Assembly (NCBI GenBank): GCA_014155875.1
Contig: JACEFZ010018349.1
Coordinates: forward strand, 186,001-250,000
Direction of reading: 5' to 3'
Length of the DNA: 64,000 nucleotides
Source: Cepaea nemoralis
Taxonomy: Eukaryota > Mollusca > Gastropoda > Stylommatophora > Helicidae
The translations under genes were made by a program, and so were the position numbers. The notes beneath the pieces are model-generated. The model was not told where the DNA came from. It searched no databases and saw only the letters and a list, made by a program, of their open reading frames with translations. How positions within the stretch are numbered: position 1 is the stretch's first letter; every line of letters starts with the position of its first letter. Positions 32,725-44,225 of the stretch are shown here, piece by piece.

Positions 32725-33130
32725 ACTCTCATTGGGTATATGGTGCCAGCCTCATATGTTATAGATCACTTAACACTGGATTGCTGCAGGGGCTAATAGC
32801 TTTTTCTTGCCAGAACATGGCTTGGTATCCAGTGTTGAGTGGGTCAACCTGGCAGCCCAGGTCAATTTGTTTAATGTAAGTAAAGCCTGTTACATGCATT
32901 AACGCCCATTTGGTATATGGTGCCAAACCCATATTTGTTTATAGCAGCTGGCACACGGCGGGTGGTGTGGTCAGTATGGCACCGGTCACCTTTACTTCCC
33001 TCGACATTTCCTGGTACCTGTGTTAGACTGGTTCGACCTGGGAGCCTAGATCTATTTAAGACACCCGCCCTGGTGTGGATCTAAATCTATAACCACCAGG
33101 TCGTCAGGCCAGTGTCTGGCCACTAAGTTA
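32725..33130 (-). repeat. SINE S5, two partial copies
   Basis: ATTGGGTATATGGTGCCAGC at 32728 and CATTTGGTATATGGTGCCA near 32905 each begin a reverse-strand S5 body. The second continues through CACCTTTACTTCCCTCGACA to a tRNA-like head (TAACCACCAGGTCGTCAGGC). Confidence 0.65.
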
Positions 33131-33227
33131 CCGCGGCTCTAATTTACCTATTTACCCCACAGTAAATATATACTTATCCGTTCACCAGTTTACAAACATA
33201 CTTTCCTTCGTGAAGACAGATTAGCAA

Positions 33228-33420
33228 GCGGATACTTCTTCTTCTTCTTCTTCGTTCATCCTGAGTTTTTTTTTCGGACGTGATTGCGTTGTGCCTGTTT
33301 ACAGCAGAGCTGCGTTCTTGCGCCGTTAGGCCGACACATCCGACTTCTGCGGGCATTTGTTGACCGGGTTAACCTTCCCGGAACAAGCGGATAGAGTCAG
33401 ACAGTCCTACGGAGGAATGT
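33228..33420 (-). repeat. 3' fragment of the N1 retroposon family
   Basis: A CTT-repeat tail, then CGTTCATCCTGAG, CGGACGTGATTGCGTTGTG, CCGACACATCCGACTTCTGC and TTGACCGGGTTAACCTTCCC match 50799-50935 in the same orientation. Confidence 0.75.
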
Positions 33421-33477
33421 GCTCGTACGTGTACATGCATACAGACAGAGCAAACGCGCTCATATAGGGTGTTTTTT

Positions 33478-33716
33478 TTTTTTGTAAAGTCCCTTAAAAG
33501 TCGACTTCATTGCACCGGGTTTTATCCCATATGGCTTGGTGTCTTTCCGCAGCGCGGAAAGAGTCGCACAAAGCACGAACTCCGTAGCTCTAGCGATGAC
33601 CCACAGGAGTCTCCTGAAAAATTTAACTCGTGAACCGAAGGGCGCGGCCCGGAATCGAAACCACAACCTTCGGAGCCCGAGCCAAACGGCTTGACCACTT
33701 CATCACGGAGACTCCC
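33478..33716 (-). mobile_element. SINE S3 copy
   Basis: It is the complement of the 42625 copy across the whole length. The head carries a box B (seen here as GGAATCGAAACCACAACC), the core CACGAACTCCGTAGCTCTAG and the end GTCGACTTCATTGCACCGGG. A poly-T run at the left is the tail. Confidence 0.8.
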
Positions 33717-33871
33717 AGAGTGTATTTTTAATGACTTTGAAGTGTTTGTAAATGTTGCCGGTCCAAGGTTTGTATTCACCCTCTGTAAAGTTCATGCAGC
33801 ATAAAAGGTAAATACAAAACTTAGACCGGCAACATTTTCAAACACTGCACAGTCATTAAAACTACGCCCTG
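33717..33871. mobile_element. Fold-back MITE M1, copy 2
   Basis: It has the same palindromic arms as copy 1 (GTGTATTTTTAATGACTTTG and its inverse ending CATTAAAACTACGCCC). It abuts an S3 SINE. Confidence 0.8.
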
Positions 33872-33894
33872 GTATATTAAGTAAGTACAAGCAA

Positions 33895-34195
33895 GGACCC
33901 TTTCCAGCCTTTAGACGTAGTGGGTATATAGTTCTAGCCCCATATTTGTAATGATCAATCGGCACACGGTGGTCAGTACATCGCCAGCTGCCGTTACTTC
34001 TCATGTCATTTCTTGGTTCCCAATTTAGATTACATGATCACCGGCGCCAGTCGGCAGGGTGTGATGATGATGATGATGATGATGACTGTAGTCTGATTCG
34101 ATGTGAGAGGCCACGTTAGTTTTAAACAATCAGCCTCGTTGGGGATTCGAGCACGCGACCACCGGGATGCAGGCAAGGGTTCTAGCCATTACATG
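33895..34195 (-). mobile_element. SINE S5, near complete
   Basis: GTAGTGGGTATATAGTTCTA, GATCAATCGGCACACGGTG, GCTGCCGTTACTTCTCATG, then a GAT microsatellite insert at 34065-34085 and the tRNA-like head (ATTCGAGCACGCGACCACCG, GTTCTAGCCATTACATGCGG). Confidence 0.7.
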
Positions 34196-34405
34196 CGGCT
34201 CCCGACGAAGAGGTTACGGACGAAGTTCGTAATCCTGCATATCGTGTTCGAAACACAGCTGCGTTGGTTTTCATGAAATGGTATGGGTGTTGGTCGTTCA
34301 GAACGCATTGGCAAATTACTGAACGTAAACTTGCCCAAGAATCATGAACAGCCAAATAATGTTGGGGTTGACTGCTACGTCCGTAAAGGAAATGCAACTA
34401 ACTTT
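34196..34405 (+). mobile_element. SINE S2 copy
   Basis: GACGAAGAGGTTACGGACGA (box A region), CGTGTTCGAAACACAGCTGC (box B GTTCGAAAC), GGTTTTCATGAAATGGTATG, then AATGTTGGGGTTGACTGCTA and a CGTAAAGGAAATGCAACTAA end. Confidence 0.8.
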
Positions 34406-34469
34406 TTAATCGGCATTCCAAGGTTGATGTGGTAAATGCCAAGCGGTTCGTATTTACTTCCAAGAAAAT

Positions 34470-34590
34470 TGCTTTTACTCATTTTAGGCTGGGTCTATCT
34501 ATAAGCCCTGGTGTTGTTTCAAAATTCCCGCCTCGATGAAGATTTGAACACATAACCTCCGGACCGGAAGGCAAGTGTCAGTCACATCAA
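34470..34590 (-). repeat. SINE S5 fragment
   Basis: TTTTAGGCTGGGTCTATCTA and TTGAACACATAACCTCCGGA (head) are S5-like. Confidence 0.5.
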
Positions 34591-34748
34591 ATTGTAACGT
34601 AATAACAAATTTTGACGTCGAAGCCACAAACATTATGTTGCATTTATTGCCCGGCATTTTTCTCTGCATCTTGTGAGGTGCATGCTGTAAAGTTACTAAC
34701 TAACCAACATCATAAGAAGTGAATAAATGAATATATTTTATTCTTTTG

Positions 34749-34915
34749 GTTGCATATCCTTTACAGAACGTTGCAATCAACATCAGCATTTTCAGCTGCT
34801 GTTGATGTACTAGGCAAGATTACGCTCAGTAGTTTGCCATTGCTTTCTGAGCGACCGGTTCACATACCCCATAAGTTACCAACGCGCCGAGCACCGCTAT
34901 CGATTCTCGCGCAGG
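34749..34915 (-). repeat. SINE S2 fragment
   Basis: TTGCATATCCTTTACAGAAC, GTAGTTTGCCATTGCTTTCT and GAGCGACCGGTTCACATACC. The head is lost. Confidence 0.65.
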
Positions 34916-35129
34916 TTACGTTACTCACGAGAATATACGGGATTACGGAGAAAGACGTTAACCCCTGGGCCAGATATTTTAGCTGAAATAATTAAAACGC
35001 ATAGTCACAGGTATTTGAATAAAATGACACATACCATTTAGCAAATTCATCTTTGCTTACAGTAAAGCATGGACACATACACGCATAAGTACGCACATAT
35101 ACACATACTCTCTCACACACGTAAACAAA

Positions 35130-35141
35130 CGCGAGCACGCG

Positions 35142-35180
<39 letters not shown>
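35130..35180 (+). repeat. CG then CA dinucleotide repeat
   Basis: CGCGCGCGCG followed by about 15 CA units. Confidence 0.95.
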
Positions 35181-35183
<3 letters not shown>

Positions 35184-35229
35184 CATACACACAAACCACA
35201 TACTATAAAATTCTTATTCCCTTTAGTAT

Positions 35230-35820
35230 TCACGCTGAGGAAACAAATCCAGTACATTAATCGCCCGAACACCGGCGCCGCTGTTCAAATGGCAACTCTT
35301 TAGTTCACAATGGGCGCTGGTTAATTTATGACCAGCCTACGAGATCCCCACAATCAAACTTTCCGTATGCATAGCTAATTACCAAGGTTAATTATTCCTC
35401 ACAGAGCTGCTTTCTTCAGCTAAAAGTTCTACCACTGGAGTTTTCGACTTCAATCGTCTCTTAACGAATCAGTTCGCTTGATAAAGTGGAGTTTGAACGA
35501 TCTCAGAATGTGGATGTCGGGAGCTTGTATTGTTGCTTGTTATGTACATGAGTTCTAGCAAATATTTGCAGCAAAACTTGCTACCGGTAAAAAGTACTAC
35601 ATGAGGGGTATTAAAGTCAGTGTAACGTTGGTATTATGTTTACTTTCCCAGAGAAATCTCTAGAATCCATTTTACTAGGCTGGGTTGACCACAGAGTCTT
35701 CGCTTGTTCTGTCTATACTCCACCTCCCACCCGCTGGACATTGAGGTTGAGTTTGTTGACCATACCTAAAAACCGACGATGGAGAAACAGCAACGTAGAC
35801 CTTACCCCAGCCGTTGTGCT
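35230..35820. other. Gene-free stretch
   Basis: No frame or known family is recognised. A 21-base poly-C run lies a little further on (35896-35917). Confidence 0.4.
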
Positions 35821-36040
35821 GGGCTGAAGCGTGACCTGGTTTACATCCTAGTGTGCTTCTCTGCAGATGCGAAGTTTTATTACCAGTCTGTCTCTTCCCC
35901 CCCCCCCCCCCCCCCCACCCTCCCTTTCGTCTTTGCTTGAGCTTGTAGAGGAACAGGAGAACTCTACAACACAGCCCGTGGAGTCTGTACTGAAATACCG
36001 CGTCGGGAGAAAAGCATATATACAAATCTCATTGCGTCAG
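35820..36040 (+). repeat. Dispersed repeat R8, copy 2
   Basis: GGGCTGAAGCGTGACCTGGT and CTACAACACAGCCCGTGGAG match the pattern at 39412-39545. A poly-C run interrupts it. Confidence 0.5.
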
Positions 36041-36143
36041 ATTCTAGCCTCTTTCGGATCACAGACCACCTGAACACTAGTGCATTCGGCTTCAGAATTA
36101 AAATGGACAGTCTTCAGGAGGAATCGTAACTACCTCATGGGGT

Positions 36144-36835
36144 CAGCGTTGCCGAATGGATAAGATCGTGAGCTCTTAACCTTCCGGTGTGATGATGCGA
36201 GGCAGCGGGTTAAACCCCTACATTGGTCCATCTATCCATCATGTGCCATGCCGATAAGCGTGAGCTGTCATGCTTTGCCATCTCACTCGATCACCAGAGT
36301 CGTGGATCAGCTCAGTGTTCCTGTCTCGACCATGCCACGTGGCCAAGCCATCCAGGTATTTACTTCTCGGTCTTCCCCTTGGTCTCTTCCCTTCGATCTT
36401 GCCAGTTGTCACTAAGTTCTCCAATTCATTTCTTCTCATAACATGCCCAAACAATTTTGACTGTCTACGTCTATTTCTCTAATCAGTTTACGATCTTCAT
36501 TTGTTTCTTGAAGGACTTGTTCGTTGGTTTTTCTGTCGATCCATGGTATTCTTTGCATTTTCCTCAGAAACCACATTTCGGCAGCCATCAGATGTTTTTC
36601 AGCTTGACTGCTCATTGTCCACGCTTCACATCCATACAAAAGTACAGGTTCTATGTAGCACATCAACACTCTTTTTCTCGTTTCAATTGATATGTATGTT
36701 TTTCATCTTGCAAAAGGCTACATTCGCAATGGCAATTCTTGTTCTAATTTCTTCAAGGCATCCCCCATCTACATTGGTCAGTTGGACTAAAGTGTTGACT
36801 TTTGCCATTGACTTGGGGACGTAAATTACACGAAT
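36144..36835 (+). mobile_element. SINE S1 split by a LINE insertion
   Basis: The S1 head at 36144-36228 (TTGCCGAATGGATAAGATCG; GCGGGTTAAACCCCTAC) resumes at 36769 with CTACATTGGTCAGTTGGACT and AAGTGTTGACTTTTG. The duplicated CTACATTGGTC brackets the intruding LINE. Confidence 0.8.
36229..36768 (-). mobile_element. 5'-truncated LINE with 11-bp target duplication
   Basis: The minus strand encodes the late part of a LINE reverse transcriptase protein: KSV/RVLMCYIEPVLLYGCEAWT, MWFLRKMQRIPWIDRKTNE, FGHVMRRNELENLVTTGKI, RPRGRPRSKYLDGLATWHGR, RVRWQSMTAHAYRHGT. At least one frameshift near 36440 and another near 36680 break it. The tail is GATGGATAGATG. CTACATTGGTC repeats at 36218-36228 and 36769-36779, so both ends are exact. 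Confidence 0.85.
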
Positions 36836-36929
36836 AACGAACGACTTTTTTGAGGCTCTTGAGATGTGGTGCTTTAGAAGAAAACTGAGGATGGTTACCT
36901 TGGACAGGTAAAATGAGAAATGACGACGT

Positions 36930-37290
36930 CTTCAAAGAAATGGTGTTAGCCCCACATGTTTAGACCAATTGGTACAAGATGAATGACGTGTGTCAGGCTG
37001 GTCGCATTTACTTCCCACGACATTTGCTGGTACCTATTTTAGACTGGGTAGATCTGGATACCCAGATCAATGGCAAACATCTCCTCATCGAAGGGGATTC
37101 GAAAACAAGACAACAGAACCGGCAGGCATGCTTGCTCGGAACTGTGCTACCAAGGCTTTTATAAGAAGTAAAGGGCCTTCTTTCCGCCTTATTGGACATA
37201 TGGTGCTAGCACCCATAGTTTTATAAATTAATCGGCTCTCCGGGGGTGTTGTGGTCAATAGCACACTAGTCGCCTCTACTTCCCAAGACA
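36930..37290 (-). repeat. SINE S5, two partial copies
   Basis: CCACATGTTTAGACCAATTG to ACCTATTTTAGACTGGGTAG and head near 37095-37140. A second body follows at 37155-37290 (CATATGGTGCTAGCACCCAT, CGCCTCTACTTCCCAAGACA). Confidence 0.6.
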
Positions 37291-37299
37291 TTTTCTAGC

Positions 37300-38560
37300 C
37301 ACTGTAGTACGGCGACTGTCGTATCAGAACTGGACAATTCATGTTCTTTGGATATACTCTAAGGGCTCAACTTTAAAACTTGACAACAGGAAAGTTGAAG
37401 AGGGAAATGGAGATCTGGAAGGAAGATGTTACACAACCTTACATCGTGATGCGCGATAAGGCAGATGTGGTCAGACCCTCTGGGATAATGTGTATAATGT
37501 GAAAGAACATATAGGGTATATTTATAAACACTTCACAGTCATTAAAATTACTCCTTGTATATACTGCAGCTGCCTGGGGAGCATGGTGCAGTAGGGGTGA
37601 TCAGATGATATGGCCGAGGAAAAACCAAATGGACATATAACCAGAGTGTAACTAGTACCATTAGTAATGGGACTCTTCCCTGGTTGTTGAAGATGAGGAC
37701 AGAGCTTGTTTGAGAATTTCTCGAGTGCTGTGATGTCAGCTCTTAACTCAACATCGAGGCGTGGAGAAAGATATTAATGGCAAATAACTGACAACGCGAG
37801 AGGTTTTGTGCTGATACAACGCCCAGAGGCATGTGATATAGTATAAGAAACAGACTGTAATTATGTTGGCCATTTTGTATTTAACTTCTGTCTGCCAAAC
37901 GTTACATAATAACGGCTGTGCCTTTATGGTACGGAAGTTGTACTGTTTATATTACGCACCTTTAAACTGTTGCCATTTTATTACAATCACTACACAATAA
38001 GTATCTCCAAACAAAGATAGTCATCTAAAAAAAACACAAGCTTTCAACAGACACACTAAAAACGGCCGTTTACTGGTTTGGGGTTGCACTAGTCAAAACA
38101 AAATGCTCCAATGAAAAATATTGACAGTCTCCGGGCTCCGCTAGTGGGCACTGGCTATATAAAATATTCGAGGAAAACTGAAAGCTTGTGAGAAACCAAA
38201 ACAAGCTTTTAAGATAGGAGACAGTTGGCGCGTGAAGTCCTGCGTTGACAAGTCCTGGTGCAATCTTCTTGACCAAATAGCCTAGAATCGGAATGGGAAA
38301 CAATGTAGATTTTTGGATCACTGGGTTTCGCTCCAGGTGTCGGATTGTGGGAAGGCAGGTAATCCTGAATGCGGGTACAAGGCGTGTGTTGCGTTATATT
38401 CTTTTGTGAGGCGTCGAGGTGTGAGGGTAAAGGTAAGGGGTGTGGGTCCTTCATAAAAATGCAGTGTGTGTGTCGGCATGTGTGGGAGAGAAGTATAGTG
38501 TGTGGGAATTGCTTAGACATTCTTATGTGTGGGAATTGCTAAAGTAAGTTGTTGTTTTTT
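37300..38560. other. Gene-free stretch with a MITE scrap
   Basis: 37509-37560 is a shortened M1 fold-back element (GGGTATATTTATAAACAC, CACAGTCATTAAAATTAC). The remaining 1.2 kb holds nothing I recognise. Confidence 0.45.
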
Positions 38561-38561
38561 T

Positions 38562-38825
38562 TTCATTTGCTCGCTTTGAATTCGAGCGTAATTTACACCG
38601 GACTGAATTTTGCATGTAGGATAGCTTTCCCTATTACAAATGTCCCTCGCCATCAGGCGAACCCACTCCGACTTCTGAAGTACATGTAATCTATGCCCCA
38701 TGTCATGGACGAGATGTCAACATTTCAATTCAACTGACCGTTGTAGGGTGTGAACCCGCTACCTCGACATCAGCATACCGGAAGTTTAAGAGCGCTCATA
38801 TCCATTCGGCCTTGCTGACCTCCAC
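38562..38825 (-). mobile_element. SINE S1 copy
   Basis: CTCGCTTTGAATTCGAGCGT, GATAGCTTTCCCTATTACAA, CTTCTGAAGTACATGTAATC, then GTGTGAACCCGCTACCTCG and CATTCGGCCTTGCTGACCTC, the reverse of the tRNA-like head. Another S1 scrap lies at 38858-38915. Confidence 0.75.
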
Positions 38826-39224
38826 AATAATCTGTTAATGAGTAGGAATTTCTCCATTTGTTTGGTCGCTCGCTTTGGACTTAAGCATAGTCTACACACG
38901 CACTACTGTTATTAGAACGTGTATCAGTGTCCTTTTCATGTCTATTCTTCAGACAGCAACACCTTCTTCAAGATGCTCAGTTCGTCGTTGCTATACGTAC
39001 AGACCTTTTGGAGAGAAGTTCCATGTCAGCATAAGGGCTTGAATGCTCGATTCTCGCCGGAGCTACGGAGTTAGTGAACCCGTGCTGAGAACTGGCGCAG
39101 GAGTAATCCCAGAGAGTGGGATAAAGAGAGGAAAGCGTGAAGCAGAAATATTTCCGGGTGGCGGCTGCATCGGAGGACTGAACACGCTTGGAGATGCCCA
39201 ATGTGCAGTGACCCTGTTCGACAT

Positions 39225-39330
39225 AACATTAACATAACATGACATAACATGACATAATATAATATAATATAATATAATATAATATAATATAATATATATA
39301 ATATAATATAATATAATATAATATAACATT
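39225..39330 (+). repeat. ATAAT pentanucleotide microsatellite
   Basis: Units of ACATAACATG change into about 17 copies of AATAT. Confidence 0.9.
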
Positions 39331-39394
39331 GGATTCTGTTGACAATGAAATACATGTTGCCCATGGATGAAATATGACCAACCTGGACATAACC

Positions 39395-39625
39395 CAGGCA
39401 GTCTGTGTGTGCTGTGCTGAAGCATGGCCTGGTTATATTTCAATATACTTGTCTGCTGGAGTGAAGTCCCAGCATGATTCTTGCACACCCTGTTGATTTC
39501 TGAGCTTAGAGAGGGGAAGGGGAACTTCGCAACACAGTCCCGGGGAGATGGTGCTTTGGTATCTTATGGGGAGAAAAATATCTGCACCAACCTCACGCCG
39601 ATAGATTCGAACCCTTTTTAGGGTT
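39395..39625 (+). repeat. Dispersed repeat R8, copy 3
   Basis: GTGCTGAAGCATGGCCTGGT, CGCAACACAGTCCCGGGGAG, ending at GATAGATTCGAACCC, which resembles a box B. The family may be tRNA-related. Confidence 0.5.
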
Positions 39626-39664
39626 CATGCACTAAGAACACCCAACGTACATCGGACTCCCAGA

Positions 39665-41250
39665 TGATTCACAAGACATTAACTAAACAACAAACCAATA
39701 AAACAACCAACCAACTAATCAACCAACCAACAAACTAATCACCCAACCAACAAAGCAATCAACCAATTAATCAACCATCCAACAAAACAAACAACTAACC
39801 AATCAATCAACTAATAAAGAAACCAACCTGTTAATCAACCAAGCAACAAAACATTACTAACCAATCAATCAACCACCAAAAGAACCAATCAACTAATCAA
39901 CTAGCCAACTAAAATACCACCGACAAAACAACCAACCAACAAAACAAAACACATACCAATTAATCAACCAATCTACGAAACAAACAATTAAATAATCAAG
40001 CATCCAATAAAACAACAAATCAACTAATCAACTAACCAACCAATCAACTAACCAAACAACTAATCAACCAACCAACTAAACAACCAACCAATTAATCAAC
40101 CAACGATCTAATCGACCAGTCAACTAATCAACCAACCAACTAAACAACCAACCAATTAATCAACCAGTCAACTAATCAACCAACCAACTAAACAACCAGT
40201 CAACTAATCAACCAGTCGACTAATCAACCAGTCAACTAATCAACCAGTCAACTAATCAACCAGTCAACTAATCAACCAACCAACTAAAAACCAACCAACT
40301 AATCAACCAACAAACTAATCAACCAACAAACTAATCAACCAACCAACTAAACAACCAACCAACTAATCAACCAGTCAACTAATCAACCAACAAACTAACC
40401 AACCAACCAACTAATCAACCAACCAATTAATCAGCATACCAACTAATCAACTAACCAATAAAATAACTAACCAGTTAATCAACCAACAAAACAACTAACC
40501 AACTAATAAACCAACCAACAAAAATCAACCAGCCAACTAATCAACCAACTATCTAAATAACAAACCAACTAATCAACTAACCAACAAAACAATCAACCAA
40601 TTAATCAACTAACAAAACAACCAACCAATTGATCAACCAACGAAACAACCAACCAATTAATCAACCAACAAAACAACCAACCAATTAATCAACCAACAAA
40701 ACAACCAACACACTAAATAACCAACCAACAACAAAAAATCAACCAACCAAACAATCAATCAACCAACCAACTAATCAATCAACCAACTAATAAACCAACC
40801 AACTAAATAACCAATCAACCAACTAATCAACCAACCAACTAAATAACCAACCAACAAAACAATAATTCAACAAAACGACCAACAAAACAATCAACCTACA
40901 TATCAACCAACCAAACAATCAACCAACCAACAAAACAACCAGCAAAACAATCAACCAACCAACAAAACAATCAACCAAACAGTCAACCAACCAACAAAAC
41001 AATCAACCAAACAATCAACCAACCAACAAAACAACCAACCAACAAAACTACTAACCACATAATCAACCAACAAAACAATCAACCAAACAATCAACAAACA
41101 AAACAATCAACCAACAAAACAATCAACCAACAAAATAATCAACCAACCAAACAACCAATCAAACAACAAAACAACCAACCAATAAATCAACAAACCAACT
41201 AATCAACCAACCAACTAAACAACCAACCAACTAAAAAACTAACCAACAGT
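39665..41250 (+). repeat. 1.6-kb near-G-free CAA/CCAA/TCAA repeat
   Basis: Degenerate tetranucleotide units (CCAA, TCAA, CTAA, AAAC) run for about 1,590 bases. The plus strand is almost entirely A, C and T, with G at only a few dozen positions. AACCAACCAACTAATCAACC-type words recur, and a run of CAGTCAACTAATCAAC units lies around 40190-40270. Confidence 0.95.
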
Positions 41251-41259
41251 AAGGGAAAT

Positions 41260-41740
41260 GTCATACTTGACAGAGCAACAATGTTTTGTAATGGTGTTTA
41301 CACAGCCCAGCGAAATAGGAGTGTTCTTAAATTTTCGCTCATGTAGGCTTTACGTGTTCTCAGCCTGTTGAACTAGCAGGGCCCCAACATAAAAACATTT
41401 TTTACTCCAGGAAAGGCCATAACAATTCAGTGCAAATAAGTCGTCATGTTAGCGGCCGCGTTTATGTAATTGTTAGGAGGTTACATTGACAATGTCATTA
41501 GGTCGACAGGATAATGGTTCGATGTGTGCATTTGCTGTTCACAACAGGAGGTAAAGACTATATAGCTGCATATTCCCCCCCCCCTCCCCTTCCCGGTGCA
41601 CTCAGGCCTAAACATGTGATGGTCCTAAACGTACCCACAGCATGTTCTAGCTACGAGATTTGTGTGTGTGTGTGTGTGCGCGCGCGCGTGCGTGTTTGTG
41701 TTCATCATGCTACAAGTTTATAAACAGTCAAGTAAAAGTA
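41260..41740. other. Gene-free stretch with short simple repeats
   Basis: Poly-C at 41575-41585 and a TG/CG run at 41661-41692. No gene or family is recognised. Confidence 0.5.
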
Positions 41741-41744
41741 AAGA

Positions 41745-42400
41745 TCCATTTTAACCATTGGGTATATGGTGCTAGACGCATATTTCTATAGACCAATAGG
41801 CAAGCCAGAGGTGATGTCGTGAACATCACACGTCTCGCCTTTACTTCCCAAGACCTGTCCTGATATCCTTTATGGGTTGGGTCGACCTGGGAACCCAGAT
41901 TACAATACAAATCAGCCTCGGTGCTAGTTTAGTTTAATTTTAGTTTAGTCGACGGATCAACATCACGGCACACGGGTGTAACCCAGAAGTGCTCCACTCT
42001 ACTCCTAACCCAAGTCTGAGTCAGGAGACTCTCAACTCAGTGCACGAACTCCGTAGCACCAGCGAGGATCCTGAAATATTTGGGTGGATTTTTAACTCGA
42101 AATTTAGCCCCGGCAGCGCCGTTAGGCTACTCCTTTTCGATTTCCAACTGCCAATGGATATTTTACGTGCGCAACAATACACACGGGCATCCGATCTCAC
42201 TACCCAGAAACCAGGGGAAATTTTGTTACTAGAAGTCCACGTGAAAAAAAACCGGCCCTCACCGGGGCTTGAATCCGGGACCTCCAGCACTCGAGGCGGA
42301 CACCATACCTCGAGACCACTCGATGTGAATTCGAACACATGACCACCAGCCCGGCCGGCAAGCGTCTAGCCACTACCCTACCGCCACTCCTATATACATA
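41745..42400 (-). mobile_element. SINE S5 interrupted by S4
   Basis: The S5 body (41757-41923: GGTATATGGTGCTAGACGCA, CGCCTTTACTTCCCAAGACC) resumes at 42319 with CTCGATGTGAATTCGAACAC and the head ending GTCTAGCCACTACCCTACCG. S4 sits between. Confidence 0.75.
41924..42318 (-). mobile_element. SINE S4, second full-length copy
   Basis: It is the reverse complement of the 22337 copy over about 395 bp: TAAAC-type tail at the left, CACGAACTCCGTAGCACCAG core, and head with CGGGGCTTGAATCCGGGACC. The flanks CTCGGTG (41917) and CTCGATG (42319) fit a diverged target duplication. Confidence 0.8.
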
Positions 42401-42479
42401 CGTACGGACGGCGTGAAGCACGGGCGGACAAAATGATAAAAAAATAAAATTGTTCGAAATGTTATTTTTTAAAAGTTAA

Positions 42480-42962
42480 TTGCATATCCTTTACACGACG
42501 TAGCAATCAACCCCAGCAATTTTTGGCTGTTTGTGATTCCAGGCCCAGTTTACGTTAAGTAGTTTGCCATTGCTTTCTGAACGACCGGCACTCATACCTT
42601 TGTATGAGAGCCAACGCAAGGCGGAAGTCTCCGTGACGAAGTGCTCAAGCCGTTTGACGCGGGACCTAAGGTTGTGGGTTCGATTCCGGGCCGCGTCCTT
42701 CAGTTCACGGGTGAAATTTTTCGGAGACTCCTGTGGGTCGTCGCTAGAGCTACGGAGTTCGTGCTTTGTGCGACGCTTTCCACGCTGTGGAAAGAGACCG
42801 AGCCATATGGGATAAAACCCGGTGCAATGAAGTCGACCCTGTCGACTTTTAAGCGACTTTTTTCAACGCAAGGCGGTTTGCTTTCACATCGCCGGCAGCT
42901 GTGTTTCAAAAGCAGGATGCGGGATTACTTAGATTGCAATCTAACACCTTCGCCACAGAGAA
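42480..42962 (-). mobile_element. SINE S2 interrupted by S3
   Basis: TTGCATATCCTTTACACGAC to CCAACGCAAGGCGG on the left. CAACGCAAGGCGGTTTGC to the tRNA-like head (CACCTTCGCCACAGAG) is on the right. Confidence 0.85.
42625..42863 (+). mobile_element. SINE S3, complete 239-bp copy with 13-bp target duplication
   Basis: The head has GTGACGAAGTGCTCAAGCCG (box A region) and TGGGTTCGATTCCGG (perfect box B). The body has GGAGACTCCTGTGGGTCGTC and GAGCTACGGAGTTCGTGC, and the tail is CGACTTTTTT. CAACGCAAGGCGG flanks it at 42612-42624 and 42864-42876, fixing both ends. Confidence 0.9.
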
Positions 42963-42979
42963 AAGTATTAAAAACACAA

Positions 42980-43970
42980 TGAGTAAACCAGCGGTGCCCT
43001 CAGTGTGATATGTAATCTCTCGTAGTGTTTAATTTCTTGGCTTATTTTAACGTCGAATTACATTACCTAGGCAAGTTATTATATGCACTGTTTAATTTAT
43101 TTGTGTCAGTGAGTTATTTACGTGCTGACGAAGACCCTAGTTGCAACGCCCATTATATCACTTGTGATATTGTCCTGGTAAAGCTGACGAAACCCACTTT
43201 TTGTTCTTGTTGACTTACTCGCTGACAGACAGAAACACAGACAGACAGACATGCTGACTAACATATACAGTGACAGACAGATAGACAATACGAACAATCG
43301 GACTACAGATAATGAACCTATCTAGTCAAAACATAGAGGCTAACTTTTAATCAGTGCGTGTTGGCAGGTTACATAACCCCACTGGAGGCTTTTCAAATGT
43401 GTCCGGAGACTGCATCTGGCGATTAGATGATAACCAGATAACCATCTGGGGTGTGAACCTCGCCCAGGTGTGGTCCCTGGTTGTAGGGAACGTGATATGG
43501 TAATTTACTGGGTTACCTTCCGATATCAATGGACATGCCAAAAATTGTTGCTAAGACAGGGTTTCGTTTAGGCGGTTCCGACTAACTTTGCGTAGACAAA
43601 AACACTTTGTTTTAAATTTGGGGCAACAAATACTCCATATTGGAACAATATCAGTGACTATGTGTTTTAAGTATTTCAACCTGAAGTTTAATTCATGAAC
43701 TGACTGTAGCCAGTTTCATGTTTCAACGGCTACTCTTTCAGCTGCTTGTTATTATGTAAATGGTAGAAGTATAAAGACAAAAGACTTAACCTGATTCGCC
43801 CACAGGATTATTAATGTGAGGATGGCCTGGGCCCTTATTATAACTTCTCTTCTGAGGTTGAACGGGGTTGAGGTAATGGAAAACTGACACGGCATATTTT
43901 CAAGTCTTTATGCGTTTTATCACACATAAGCAAAATACCCTTTTCACATTTTGAAGCGTAATAGGTATGT
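42980..43970. other. Gene-free stretch
   Basis: It includes CAGACAGACAGA-type repeats at 43227-43280 but no gene or known repeat family. Confidence 0.5.
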
Positions 43971-43974
43971 GGTA

Positions 43975-44225
43975 AGTAAAGGTAAGCCCATAATCACCCT
44001 TTCCCGCCATAGGGCGTATTGATTATATGATGCAAGCCCCATGTTTTTGACACCCAATGAGTGATGATAATAATCTCCAGCCAGCAGCCTTTCATTCCCA
44101 CATTTCCTTGTATCTATTATACATGCGTGGGAACCCAGTCGGTTTTGTGTAACTCCCCGGCTGGAATGGGATTCGTACACGCGACTACCGGACTGGTAGG
44201 CAAGCGTTCTAGCCACTGCGCCACC
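43975..44225 (-). mobile_element. SINE S5 with intact tRNA-like head
   Basis: Body GCGTATTGATTATATGATGC to TTCCTTGTATCTATTATACA. The head in reverse is TCGTACACGCGACTACCGGA then GCGTTCTAGCCACTGCGCCA, giving box A GCGCAGTGGCTAGAACG on the minus strand. Confidence 0.7.

Noticed and set aside
36144..36228. Leucine-type tRNA gene
   Set aside because: The sequence continues into the S1 SINE body on the far side of a LINE insertion, and box B is mutated.
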